NCBI GenBank assembly: GCA_016928935.1
Contig: JAFGJU010000109.1
Coordinates: 1-18,435 of the forward strand
Length of the DNA: 18,435 nucleotides
Source of the DNA: Candidatus Eiseniibacteriota bacterium
GTDB taxonomy: Bacteria > Eisenbacteria > RBG-16-71-46 > JAFGJU01
Reading direction: 5' to 3'
The notes beneath the pieces are model-generated. The model saw only the letters and a list, made by a program, of their open reading frames with translations. It did no database searches and was not told where the DNA came from. The translations under genes were made by a program, and so were the position numbers. Positions within the stretch are counted from its first letter, which is position 1, and every line of letters starts with the position of its first letter. Shown here in pieces: positions 1-11,329 of this stretch.

Positions 1-1961
1 ACCTCCAGGACGAGCCGGTAGGTGCCGTCCTTGAGCGTGGAAATGTCTATGCTGAGCTCTTCCGAGGTGGACTGGCGCTCCACCTGCCTTTCGACGCTGC
101 TCAAGACGTAGTGCTGGCCCGGTGTGAACAGAGAGCCCACGAATTCCCAGAAGAGACTCCCCTTCTTCTTGTGGGGCACGATGGAGTACTTGGTCGTGAA
201 ACTGTGCTTCCCGTCGGGGCCGCGGGCCAGGTTGTAGACTTCGTAGTAAACCCGCAGCGGCTCCGGCGTGACGTAGACCCCGGAGGGATTGGCCAGTATG
301 CCCTCCGGCTTGCTTATGCCCGGAGGCCTGCGCCCGGCGGGAAGCACGTACGCCAGCTCTATCTCGCTCACGTCCGGCCTGGTCTTGCCCAGGTCGGGCA
401 CAGTCACTCTCTCTTTGGTGAGGCCGACGGTACCCGAAACCGTGTCCCTCACCGCCACCGCCACGATGTACTCGTCGGGCGGGAGCGTGAAGTTGAGGTC
501 CGTGACCAGTACGGCGCCGGTCCCGTCACTGGCGAAACGCCCCGACACTTGGAGCGCGGTGCTCACACGAAGGACGCTGTTCCACAGCGTGTCGAACACG
601 GCGAACTCGACCGGCACCAGCCTCCAGTCCCCCTTCATCACTTTCTCGAGGGGCACACCGATGTAGAATTCTTCCCTCACCCCGGCGCCTCTCATGAACC
701 CCGCGGACGCGAAGAAGTTCTGGTAAGCTTCGGCGTTGTAGTCGTGCGAGTAGGAGGTCGGCCCATAGTACAGCCGCTCGTCTAAGGCCGACGCGAACTT
801 GCTGAACGCCATGTAGGTGTAGTTCCCGCTCAACGTGTAGTCCACGAAGGTGACGCTGAAGGGGCCCATCTCGTCGGCGTAGGACCATATCAGCGCCGGC
901 AACCCGACGTTGTCGCGGTCCGACAGGGCGATCGTGTACTCTTTCGACTGCGGCATGCCGTACCGCACGAGCACCTGACCCCTGCCGCTCAGCCAACCGG
1001 GGATCCGCACCTTGTCGTCTGTGTACAGGGCGTGAGCCAGGCCGACTCTGTACCAGTGCTCCAGAACGCGCTCGTTGAGCTCTGTCGTGGGTGTCGGGTC
1101 CAGTTCCTTCCAGAAGTTCCGCGTGAAGCGCGCCTTGGGCGCCTCGTCGAGGCGCCTCAATCGCCTCTTCTGGGCCGGCGTCAACAGGGGAGTGATGTCG
1201 TTGTACGGCGCCAGACCCACCGAGTCGGAGAGTGAGAAGAACGTTTCCCACAGCCCCAGCTCGGCCTCGTACTCGCCCCGCACGTGACGGGCAATGGCCG
1301 CCAGCATGACCGCGTCCCTGTCGGTCGGCCTCCTGGCCAGAAGTTGCGAGCTGACGAGCTGAACGCTGTCCTTGTCCTCCTTCTCAAGGTAGGCCAGAGC
1401 CAGCAGTCTCAACGCGTCGGTGTTCGAGGAGTCGAGCTGCGCCGCGCGCGACAGCTCCGATATCATGCGGGCCAGATCTCTTAAGTTGTGATGCCTCTTC
1501 CAGTCGCGCTCAGTCACAAGGCCGAGCATATAGTGGGCGTTCGCGTCGGCCTCGTTCATGCCCAGAAGGTCCTCGTACTGATCCTCGGCGTAATCGAAGA
1601 AGCCCTGCTCAAAGTAGAGCGACGCGAGCTCGCGCTTGAGGTCGGCCCTGCCGGGGTTGCGGGCGATGAGCTTTTTCAGGGCGTCGGAGGCCAGCCGCCG
1701 GCCCTCGATGGTCCCGGTGGCCCTGGCGCACCTTGCGTAGAGAAGGCAGCCTTCGGGCCAGAACGGATAGTGAACCTGGACGGGGCGTATCTGCTTGAGC
1801 GCCTCGTCGTACTTCTTCTGCTCGTAGAGCCCCTTGGCCCTCTCGTACCTGACCATCTCCCTGAGCCCGGGAGCGTTCGCGGCGCAACCCGCGAGGCAGG
1901 CGACAATCAGAGAGGGGAGCAGGGCTGCACACAATCGGGCGAGAAAATCCACGTCAGGCAT
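1..1961 (-). CDS. GWxTD domain-containing lipoprotein (partial, C-terminus beyond left edge)
   Basis: About 653 residues are visible and the frame is still open at position 1. The N-terminus is a lipoprotein signal: a hydrophobic stretch ending in the lipobox LAGC, so an envelope-anchored lipoprotein is likely. A TPR-like helical region follows (for example GLYEQKKYDEALKQ), then from about residue 280 the family hallmark FWKELDPTPTTELNE and at about residue 322 GWLSGRGQVLVRYGMPQ, the counterpart of GWxTDRGxxYIxYGxP. The rest looks beta-rich. The role of GWxTD proteins is not established; they are common in FCB-type candidate phyla. The gene lies 68 nt behind the TonB-family gene and is probably cotranscribed with it. 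The ATG at 1961 has a GAAGG directly against it. An in-frame GTG at 1952 has better spacing from that element and still keeps the signal peptide, so it may be the true start. Oddity: the T-D of the motif is S-G here. Confidence 0.85.
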   Translation of the reverse strand, partial: MPDVDFLARLCAALLPSLIVACLAGCAANAPGLREMVRYERAKGLYEQKKYDEALKQIRPVQVHYPFWPEGCLLYARCARATGTIEGRRLASDALKKLIARNPGRADLKRELASLYFEQGFFDYAEDQYEDLLGMNEADANAHYMLGLVTERDWKRHHNLRDLARMISELSRAAQLDSSNTDALRLLALAYLEKEDKDSVQLVSSQLLARRPTDRDAVMLAAIARHVRGEYEAELGLWETFFSLSDSVGLAPYNDITPLLTPAQKRRLRRLDEAPKARFTRNFWKELDPTPTTELNERVLEHWYRVGLAHALYTDDKVRIPGWLSGRGQVLVRYGMPQSKEYTIALSDRDNVGLPALIWSYADEMGPFSVTFVDYTLSGNYTYMAFSKFASALDERLYYGPTSYSHDYNAEAYQNFFASAGFMRGAGVREEFYIGVPLEKVMKGDWRLVPVEFAVFDTLWNSVLRVSTALQVSGRFASDGTGAVLVTDLNFTLPPDEYIVAVAVRDTVSGTVGLTKERVTVPDLGKTRPDVSEIELAYVLPAGRRPPGISKPEGILANPSGVYVTPEPLRVYYEVYNLARGPDGKHSFTTKYSIVPHKKKGSLFWEFVGSLFTPGQHYVLSSVERQVERQSTSEELSIDISTLKDGTYRLVLE

Positions 1962-2029
1962 ACCTTCGCGTCGGCGATGCCTTGGCCGTGCACGGTCAGA
2001 ACTGCGCGTTGCGCCGGGTAGCCGCACTG

Positions 2030-2716
2030 CTAGCGTTTTGTCCTTCCGAACTCGACGGGATACGAAAACCACGCGTCTACCGCTTCTCCACCCAGGGTGG
2101 CAGGAAGAAATCTAAGGCCCCTGGCGGCCTCCAGCGCCGACTGCCGGCAGGCCTCGTCGGTCAGGCCGGAAACCACCTCTGCCTGGTCAACCCTGCCCTC
2201 AGCCGTGACGTGCACTCTTACCACGACCGTGCCCCTGATACCTTTTCTCTTGGCCGAGGCAGGGTACTCCGGCCACATCATTATCACGGGCACGGGCGGC
2301 TCGTACCGCCCAACGCCCCTGAGCCCCTCTTCGCTCTCTCCCCCGGCGCCGCGCCCCGCTCCGACGGCCGCTCCCGCACCCTCCCTGGCGACGGCCCCTT
2401 CCTCGGAAACCTCGACCGGAAGGAGGTTCAAAGTGTCCGAGTATACGACCTGGATTTCCCTGCTCTCGTCGGGCACCACAGTCGGTTGTTCCTCCGCGGC
2501 CAGCGAGTAGTTCCCCGCCAGAAAGGCCTCGGAGGCTATGTCCATTACGGTGAGCACGGCCGTCTCGCTGGGCATTTCCGGCTCCGGTCTGGCAGGCCGT
2601 TTCCCTAGTTCGAGCAGACTCGAGGGCAGAGCCAGCATCAGGGACAGATGGACGAGGACGGAAACCACCACGAAGCGGGCCAACGGCTCGGCTTCCGGCC
2701 GGAACGGAGACCTCAA
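2030..2716 (-). CDS. TonB-family protein (energy transducer TonB C-terminal domain)
   Basis: A 228-residue protein with a short cytoplasmic head, one membrane segment at about residues 15-32 (FVVVSVLVHLSLMLAL), a periplasmic linker that is Pro-, Glu- and Gly-rich (about 35-138), and a TonB C-terminal domain at about 140-225. That domain shows the usual YPASAKRKGIRGTVVVRVHV start followed by GRVDQAEVVSG and the A-rGLRFLPA helix/strand. TonB proteins carry energy from an ExbB/ExbD motor to outer-membrane receptors, but many FCB genomes carry several copies of unknown partner; no exbB, exbD or receptor gene is visible here. The start is a TTG; the first internal ATG would cut into the membrane segment, so I keep the TTG even though its ribosome site is only a run of G. 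The gene sits about 40 nt downstream of a near-consensus sigma-70 promoter and heads a pair with the GWxTD gene. Confidence 0.87.
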   Translation of the reverse strand: MRSPFRPEAEPLARFVVVSVLVHLSLMLALPSSLLELGKRPARPEPEMPSETAVLTVMDIASEAFLAGNYSLAAEEQPTVVPDESREIQVVYSDTLNLLPVEVSEEGAVAREGAGAAVGAGRGAGGESEEGLRGVGRYEPPVPVIMMWPEYPASAKRKGIRGTVVVRVHVTAEGRVDQAEVVSGLTDEACRQSALEAARGLRFLPATLGGEAVDAWFSYPVEFGRTKR

Positions 2717-2763
2717 TCGAACCCCCCGCCTGAGAGGAACCCAGCAGAGACAGCGTCAGGCCC

Positions 2764-2792
2764 ATTATGTTGCAGCAGTCCGGGTGTGTCAA
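2764..2792 (-). promoter_or_regulatory. Sigma-70-type promoter for the TonB-GWxTD operon
   Basis: On the minus strand a perfect -35 box TTGACA (2792-2787) is followed by a 17-nt spacer and a -10 box CATAAT (2769-2764), five of six bases matching TATAAT. Transcription would begin near 2757, leaving a leader of about 40 nt before the TTG start at 2716. The position and orientation fit the TonB-family gene well. Confidence 0.75.
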
Positions 2793-2920
2793 GAAACGGC
2801 GCTCGGGCCCACGACCGTCAGTGCCGTCCGATACCGCCGGCCCGGTGCAGTCCTTTCGGCTCTCGGCCGGACAGCGCCGGTGCAGCCGGTACGAACGAGC
2901 GACGCGCGACACTGGAGTCA

Positions 2921-2960
2921 CAAAAGAAAACCGGCCTTCGAGCCCGTGCCGAAGGTCGGC
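2921..2960 (-). terminator. Rho-independent-type terminator after the sigma-54 activator gene
   Basis: On the minus strand CCGACCTTCG (2959-2950) and CGAAGGCCGG (2940-2931) pair over ten positions with one mismatch, closing a 9-nt loop. The sequence TTTTCTTTT follows directly (2930-2922). A GC stem followed by a T-rich tail is the classic intrinsic terminator form. It lies about 140 nt beyond the stop of the activator gene and upstream of the TonB operon promoter, so it separates the two units. Confidence 0.7.
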
Positions 2961-3068
2961 CTCAACAGTCGGACGCTGCGCCGCGGCGTCCCGCAGACTG
3001 CCCGCTCAGGGGCTCGGGGACATCGCCGAGAAGATCGTAATCGCGCGCATGCCGCAGACTGAGCGCTC

Positions 3069-3098
3069 AGGGCCCGGGCCTTCGAGCCCTCGGGGTCC

Positions 3099-3100
<2 letters not shown>
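3069..3100 (-). other. GC-rich hairpin starting in the stop codon of the sigma-54 activator gene
   Basis: Read on the minus strand, bases 3100-3097 pair with 3069-3072, 3095-3093 with 3073-3075, and 3089-3085 with 3076-3080. This gives 12 pairs around a CGAA loop with small left-side bulges. No T-tract follows, so it may act as an mRNA 3' end stabiliser rather than a terminator. Just beyond it is the 12-bp palindrome CTGAGCGCTCAG (3059-3070). Confidence 0.45.
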
Positions 3101-6179
<3,079 letters not shown>

Positions 6180-6223
6180 GAGGCCAGGGCCCCTACTCAA
6201 TGCTGCTTGCGTCCGGGAGAACG

Positions 6224-6592
6224 CTACAGAACGAACGGAAACAGGCGTGTCGCTTTCAGGACAAGCCACATCAACCGCACGTCCTCCCGGTGTCTGCTGA
6301 AGACCTGTTCTTCCCTAGAAGCCGCGTACTCTTCTGTCCAGACGACGACACTCCGCTCATCACCGACACCGAACGTGGCCCCGCCAAAAACGTCCGCACC
6401 GCCAGTCGGGCTGTTTATGGCGATATCGTCGGGGTCACCACCCTCCTCACCGCCCCGGTCGGATGTGCCAGAGTCGCCGCCTGTGCCCGGCAGAATCACT
6501 TTGGACTCGACGGAAGGTACACTGAAAGGAAGAAACAGGGTCAACAAGCACGCAAACGCGACCAGAAGAATGCCAGTCCTACGCCGCATCAT
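6224..6592 (-). CDS. Small secreted protein of unknown function
   Basis: A 122-residue protein of no family I recognise. The start ATG at 6592 has a strong ribosome site AGGAGG (6606-6601) with 8-nt spacing. Residues 1-30 form a clear signal peptide: MMRRR, then a hydrophobic core GILLVAFACLLTLFLPF, with possible cleavage near SVES-K. The mature part is low-complexity and acidic: Gly/Asp/Ser-rich at 36-78 (including GGDPDDIAIN and TGGADVFGGATFG), then WTEEYAASREEQ, and ends in a basic/hydrophobic tail VRLMWLVLKATRLFPFVL. There are no Cys residues outside the signal. It is first in an operon with the TPR-GAF sigma-54 activator and follows a sigma-54 promoter. That context suggests a product or signal controlled by the activator, but this is inference. 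Longer starts up to 6649 lack a ribosome site. Confidence 0.72.
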   Translation of the reverse strand: MMRRRTGILLVAFACLLTLFLPFSVPSVESKVILPGTGGDSGTSDRGGEEGGDPDDIAINSPTGGADVFGGATFGVGDERSVVVWTEEYAASREEQVFSRHREDVRLMWLVLKATRLFPFVL

Positions 6593-6600
6593 GTTTGCTC

Positions 6601-6606
6601 CCTCCT
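6601..6606 (-). promoter_or_regulatory. Ribosome binding site of the small secreted-protein gene
   Basis: AGGAGG on the minus strand, 8 nt before the ATG at 6592. It decides the start over the upstream in-frame ATG codons at 6649 and 6631. Confidence 0.85.
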
Positions 6607-6702
6607 TCCCTTTTTCCTTCCAACCCCTCATGTCCCAAAGTCCGTACAACTACTGATACGGAAAAGATGGGCAGGCAGTTACACCAACCCAAGTCATTGC
6701 AT

Positions 6703-6718
6703 TGCATCAACCATGCCA
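6703..6718 (-). promoter_or_regulatory. Sigma-54 (RpoN) promoter upstream of small secreted protein and activator
   Basis: Minus strand TGGCAT-GGTTG-ATGCA against the consensus TGGCAC-N5-TTGCA. The invariant -24 GG (6717-6716) and -12 GC (6705-6704) are exactly 10 nt apart, and the G after the -24 hexamer also matches the longer consensus. Transcription would start near 6692, giving a leader of about 100 nt before the ATG at 6592. The operon it would drive encodes a sigma-54 activator, which makes the call more credible. Confidence 0.68.
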
Positions 6719-6740
6719 TCATCGACCAACTCGCGTCTTG

Positions 6741-6767
6741 ATAACTCCAGTCCGTTCAATGAGTTAT
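6741..6767. promoter_or_regulatory. Inverted repeat upstream of the sigma-54 promoter, candidate activator site
   Basis: ATAACTC (6741-6747) and GAGTTAT (6761-6767) form a perfect 7-bp inverted repeat with half-site centres 20 bp apart, two helical turns. A further related half-site GTTATC lies at 6775-6780. The dyad sits about 50-75 bp upstream of the predicted sigma-54 start, a place where a Fis-type activator dimer could bind. Confidence 0.5.
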
Positions 6768-6884
6768 ACTATCCGTTATCGAGCCCGGGCCGTGCCGATC
6801 CCAAACGGGTCCTGTCATAGGTGCCGCGGTCACCAAAAGGCTCAGGTGGGGCTTCCAAGTCGTTTTTCGCGAACGGGCTGCAAT

Positions 6885-6941
6885 GGATACCAAGTAACCG
6901 CCCCTCGGCACCCGGGTGCCAGTCCGGGCCCACAAGTATCC
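6885..6941. repeat. Nested inverted repeat, possible structured RNA or operator
   Basis: An outer 6-bp stem GGATAC (6885-6890) / GTATCC (6936-6941) encloses a perfect 14-bp palindrome GGCACCCGGGTGCC (6907-6920). In the leftward direction the structure begins about 10 nt after the predicted start of the TTGACA promoter at 6986-6958. It could be a transcript leader, a small RNA, or a DNA-binding site; it matches no RNA family I know. Confidence 0.4.
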
Positions 6942-6957
6942 GCGTCAACCCAATAAC

Positions 6958-6986
6958 AGCATATGCCTGTCGGCGTCTGTTGTCAA
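6958..6986 (-). promoter_or_regulatory. Sigma-70-type promoter directed leftward
   Basis: Perfect -35 TTGACA (6986-6981), a 17-nt spacer, and -10 TATGCT (6963-6958; four of six bases match TATAAT). The start would be near 6951, about 360 nt ahead of the small secreted-protein gene. It could be a housekeeping promoter with a long leader or could serve a small RNA. Confidence 0.45.
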
Positions 6987-7067
6987 GAAGTTTAGATCGT
7001 TCAACCAGCTCACAGTCCGTGAGTTGCCGGCTGGGCCGGAGAGCGCTCGCCCACGTGGGGCCGCCGT

Positions 7068-7097
7068 TTGCGGCGGGGCCGTGGGATATGGTATAAT
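7068..7097 (+). promoter_or_regulatory. Extended -10 promoter of the GAF-GGDEF gene
   Basis: TGG-TATAAT at 7089-7097 is a perfect extended -10 element (TGnTATAAT). A weak -35 TTGCGG (7068-7073) lies 18 nt upstream; extended -10 promoters tolerate a poor -35. The start would be near 7104, leaving a leader of about 105 nt before the ATG at 7210. Confidence 0.65.
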
Positions 7098-7209
7098 TAT
7101 TGTGTTGGTGCCGCAGGCAGTGCTCGTATGCACAGCGCTGGGAAGTAGGGGGTACCGTTCTCAACTTGGCTGCGCAACAATGCTCAACGGAGGTCCCTCG
7201 GCGCGTTCC

Positions 7210-8577
7210 ATGAAAAAGCACACCCTCACATTCAGGGCCCTGCTGGAGGGCGTCCTGCCCGTTCACAGACTCTCACCCGCCGAGCAGAGAGACATAGCTC
7301 TCGCCCTTACGCGCGGGGACGACTCGGAGCTGGAGGAGCTGGCCACTCGAAGCATCGAGAGGCTCCAGGCCCTGGGCTACCTGAAGTTCCTGGGCGAGGC
7401 CGTGGAGGGAGAGGAGAAGGTGCTGAGGTACCGTAACCTCCTCTCCTCCGAGTACATCACCATCAGGCTGCAGTCGAGGCCGGTCAGCCAGGGCGTTCTC
7501 CTGCTGAAGCTACCGCTCCAGGGAGCCCGGGTCCGGGCCACGATGGACCAGGTCAAGGGACTCTTGTCCCTGGACGAGAGGATTCTGACCAGCGACGACC
7601 GTCTCTTGACGGGTGTCAACGACGTGCTCAAGTTCATCCTGGACACCGCCAAAGAAGTCACGGCCTGTGACGGCGTAGCGTTCTGTTTGTCCAGGGAATC
7701 CCAGGACAAACTGAGGTATCTGGAGCCGGTGACCCAGGGCCTCGAGCCGGCACCGGCGTACGTCGAGGAATGGGTCATCGACAAGGGCCACCTCGTCTAC
7801 GTGGTGGACGTCGCGGCTGCGCCGCCGGAGGCCAGGATAGCGGGAGAGCCGTTCCAGTCCGTGGCCGCGATGCGGGTGGGGGGAGAGGGCCACCCGCTCA
7901 AGGGAGCCATCCTCGCGTGCAGCGCGAAGAAGGACTTCTTCACGGAACAGAAGCTGGTCCTGCTGAGCCTGCTGGCGGACACGTGCACGGCCCTTCTTGC
8001 CCGGACTGAGAGGCTCGGCAGACTGGTGTTCGTGGACTCGCTGACACAAGTCTACAACCGCTCCTACTTCGACGTTCAGCTGGGAAACGAGATTGCCAGG
8101 GCCGCCAGAGAGAAAAAATGCATGGCACTCTGCATCGTGGACATAGACAACTTCAAGACCTTCAATTCCCGCTTCGGCTACGAGGGTGGAAATCAGGTCC
8201 TCAAGGAGGTCGCCCGCATACTGAGGACCGACATAAGGCCGTTCGACTCCGTGGCCAGATGGGGCGGCGAGGAGTTCGCGGTGCTGCTCACCGCGCCGGT
8301 GACAGAGACGCAGGCCGTTGCGATCTGCGAGCGACTGAGGACCGCCATAGAGGCAATGTCCCTCCAGATAAGGGACCTGTCTGGGAATCAGTCCGGCGTC
8401 CAGATAACGGTCAGCATAGGCGGCGCCGTCTACCCGGACGACGCGGAGAACGCCGGAGAGCTCTGGCGGAAAGCGAACGAGTCGCTGCTGGAGGCCAAGC
8501 GGCCGCCCAAGAACAAGACGCTTTTCTGGGCCGAGCTGGGGCTCAAGAACCGGCGGCTACTGGGGGAGGGGGCGTAG
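7210..8577 (+). CDS. GAF-GGDEF domain protein, probable diguanylate (or related cyclic dinucleotide) cyclase
   Basis: A 455-residue soluble protein. Residues 1-130 match no domain I recognise, about 135-280 look like a GAF sensor, and about 295-435 are a GGDEF domain. The active-site signature is GGEEF (352-356) in the context VARWGGEEFAVLL. The allosteric inhibitory site RxxD (R343, D346) sits the standard five residues upstream. The metal and substrate segment is DIDNFKTFN (from D311), followed by GYEGGN instead of GHxxGD, so the guanine-contacting Asp (PleD D344) is Asn328 and the neighbouring His is Tyr. GGDEF enzymes join two GTP into cyclic di-GMP. There is no membrane segment. The start at 7210 opens MKKHTLTF; GGAGG is about 15 nt upstream, a long spacing, and an alternative ATG at 7180 lacks a ribosome site. 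The gene is divergent from the sigma-54 module and convergent with clpB. Confidence 0.9.
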   Translation: MKKHTLTFRALLEGVLPVHRLSPAEQRDIALALTRGDDSELEELATRSIERLQALGYLKFLGEAVEGEEKVLRYRNLLSSEYITIRLQSRPVSQGVLLLKLPLQGARVRATMDQVKGLLSLDERILTSDDRLLTGVNDVLKFILDTAKEVTACDGVAFCLSRESQDKLRYLEPVTQGLEPAPAYVEEWVIDKGHLVYVVDVAAAPPEARIAGEPFQSVAAMRVGGEGHPLKGAILACSAKKDFFTEQKLVLLSLLADTCTALLARTERLGRLVFVDSLTQVYNRSYFDVQLGNEIARAAREKKCMALCIVDIDNFKTFNSRFGYEGGNQVLKEVARILRTDIRPFDSVARWGGEEFAVLLTAPVTETQAVAICERLRTAIEAMSLQIRDLSGNQSGVQITVSIGGAVYPDDAENAGELWRKANESLLEAKRPPKNKTLFWAELGLKNRRLLGEGA

Positions 8578-8581
8578 GAGC

Positions 8582-11170
<2,589 letters not shown>

Positions 11171-11177
11171 GACTTGA

Positions 11178-11183
11178 CCCTCC
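11178..11183 (-). promoter_or_regulatory. clpB: Ribosome binding site deciding the clpB GTG start
   Basis: GGAGGG on the minus strand with 7-8 nt spacing to the GTG at 11170. It excludes the longer in-frame TTG start at 11212. Confidence 0.8.
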
Positions 11184-11329
11184 TCAGACCGCCCGCGCGC
11201 CGTGAAGCGCAAGGTGAAGTATGCGGGCGGCCGCGGCCTCCGTCGCGTCGACGCGGCGCTCGCGGGCTTCTCTCAAGAATTTGTTCGTCGCGCGCTTCGC
11301 GCCGCCTGCCTGCCGAACCCCCACGGGCG

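Larger units (their letters stand above)
2717..3098. other. Intergenic region with terminator, promoter and short repeats
   Basis: This 382-nt stretch has no convincing gene. In minus-strand order it holds a GC hairpin beginning in the stop codon of the sigma-54 activator gene, two copies of a roughly 20-nt element (about 2991 and 3052, consensus CCGCAGACTGnnCGCTCAGGG), a hairpin with a T-rich tail (2921-2960), and the promoter at 2764-2792. A 13-nt word GGCCTTCGAGCCC occurs at 2933-2945 and again at 3077-3089, each time within a hairpin. Confidence 0.6.
6593..7209. other. 617-nt divergent intergenic regulatory region
   Basis: No convincing gene lies here. It holds a sigma-54 promoter (6718-6703, minus), an inverted repeat upstream of it (6741-6767), a TTGACA-type promoter (6986-6958, minus), a GC-rich nested inverted repeat (6885-6941), and an extended -10 promoter (7089-7097, plus) for the GGDEF gene. 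This is a lot of control sequence for two divergent units. The AT-richer stretch at about 6601-6780 stands out from the GC-rich surroundings. Confidence 0.65.

Noticed and set aside
1962..2029. Terminator between the TonB-family and GWxTD genes
   Set aside because: The 10-bp palindrome CCGTGCACGG (1987-1996 region) can form a small hairpin, but no T-tract follows and the 68-nt gap fits cotranscription.
7104..7209. Possible cyclic di-GMP riboswitch in the leader of the GGDEF gene
   Set aside because: Only a small GTGC/GCAC hairpin is visible; the conserved GEMM motif and its receptor elements are absent.
6769..7266. Minus-strand open frame (165 codons) in the divergent intergenic region
   Set aside because: It overlaps the start of the GGDEF gene, lacks a ribosome site and domain features, and crosses predicted promoters and the nested inverted repeat.
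11171..11329. Possible heat-shock operator (CIRCE) or sigma-32 promoter before clpB
   Set aside because: No TTAGCACTC/GAGTGCTAA dyad and no CTTGAA/CCCCAT pair at proper spacing; only GC palindromes such as CGCGTCGACGCG (11244-11255) are present.
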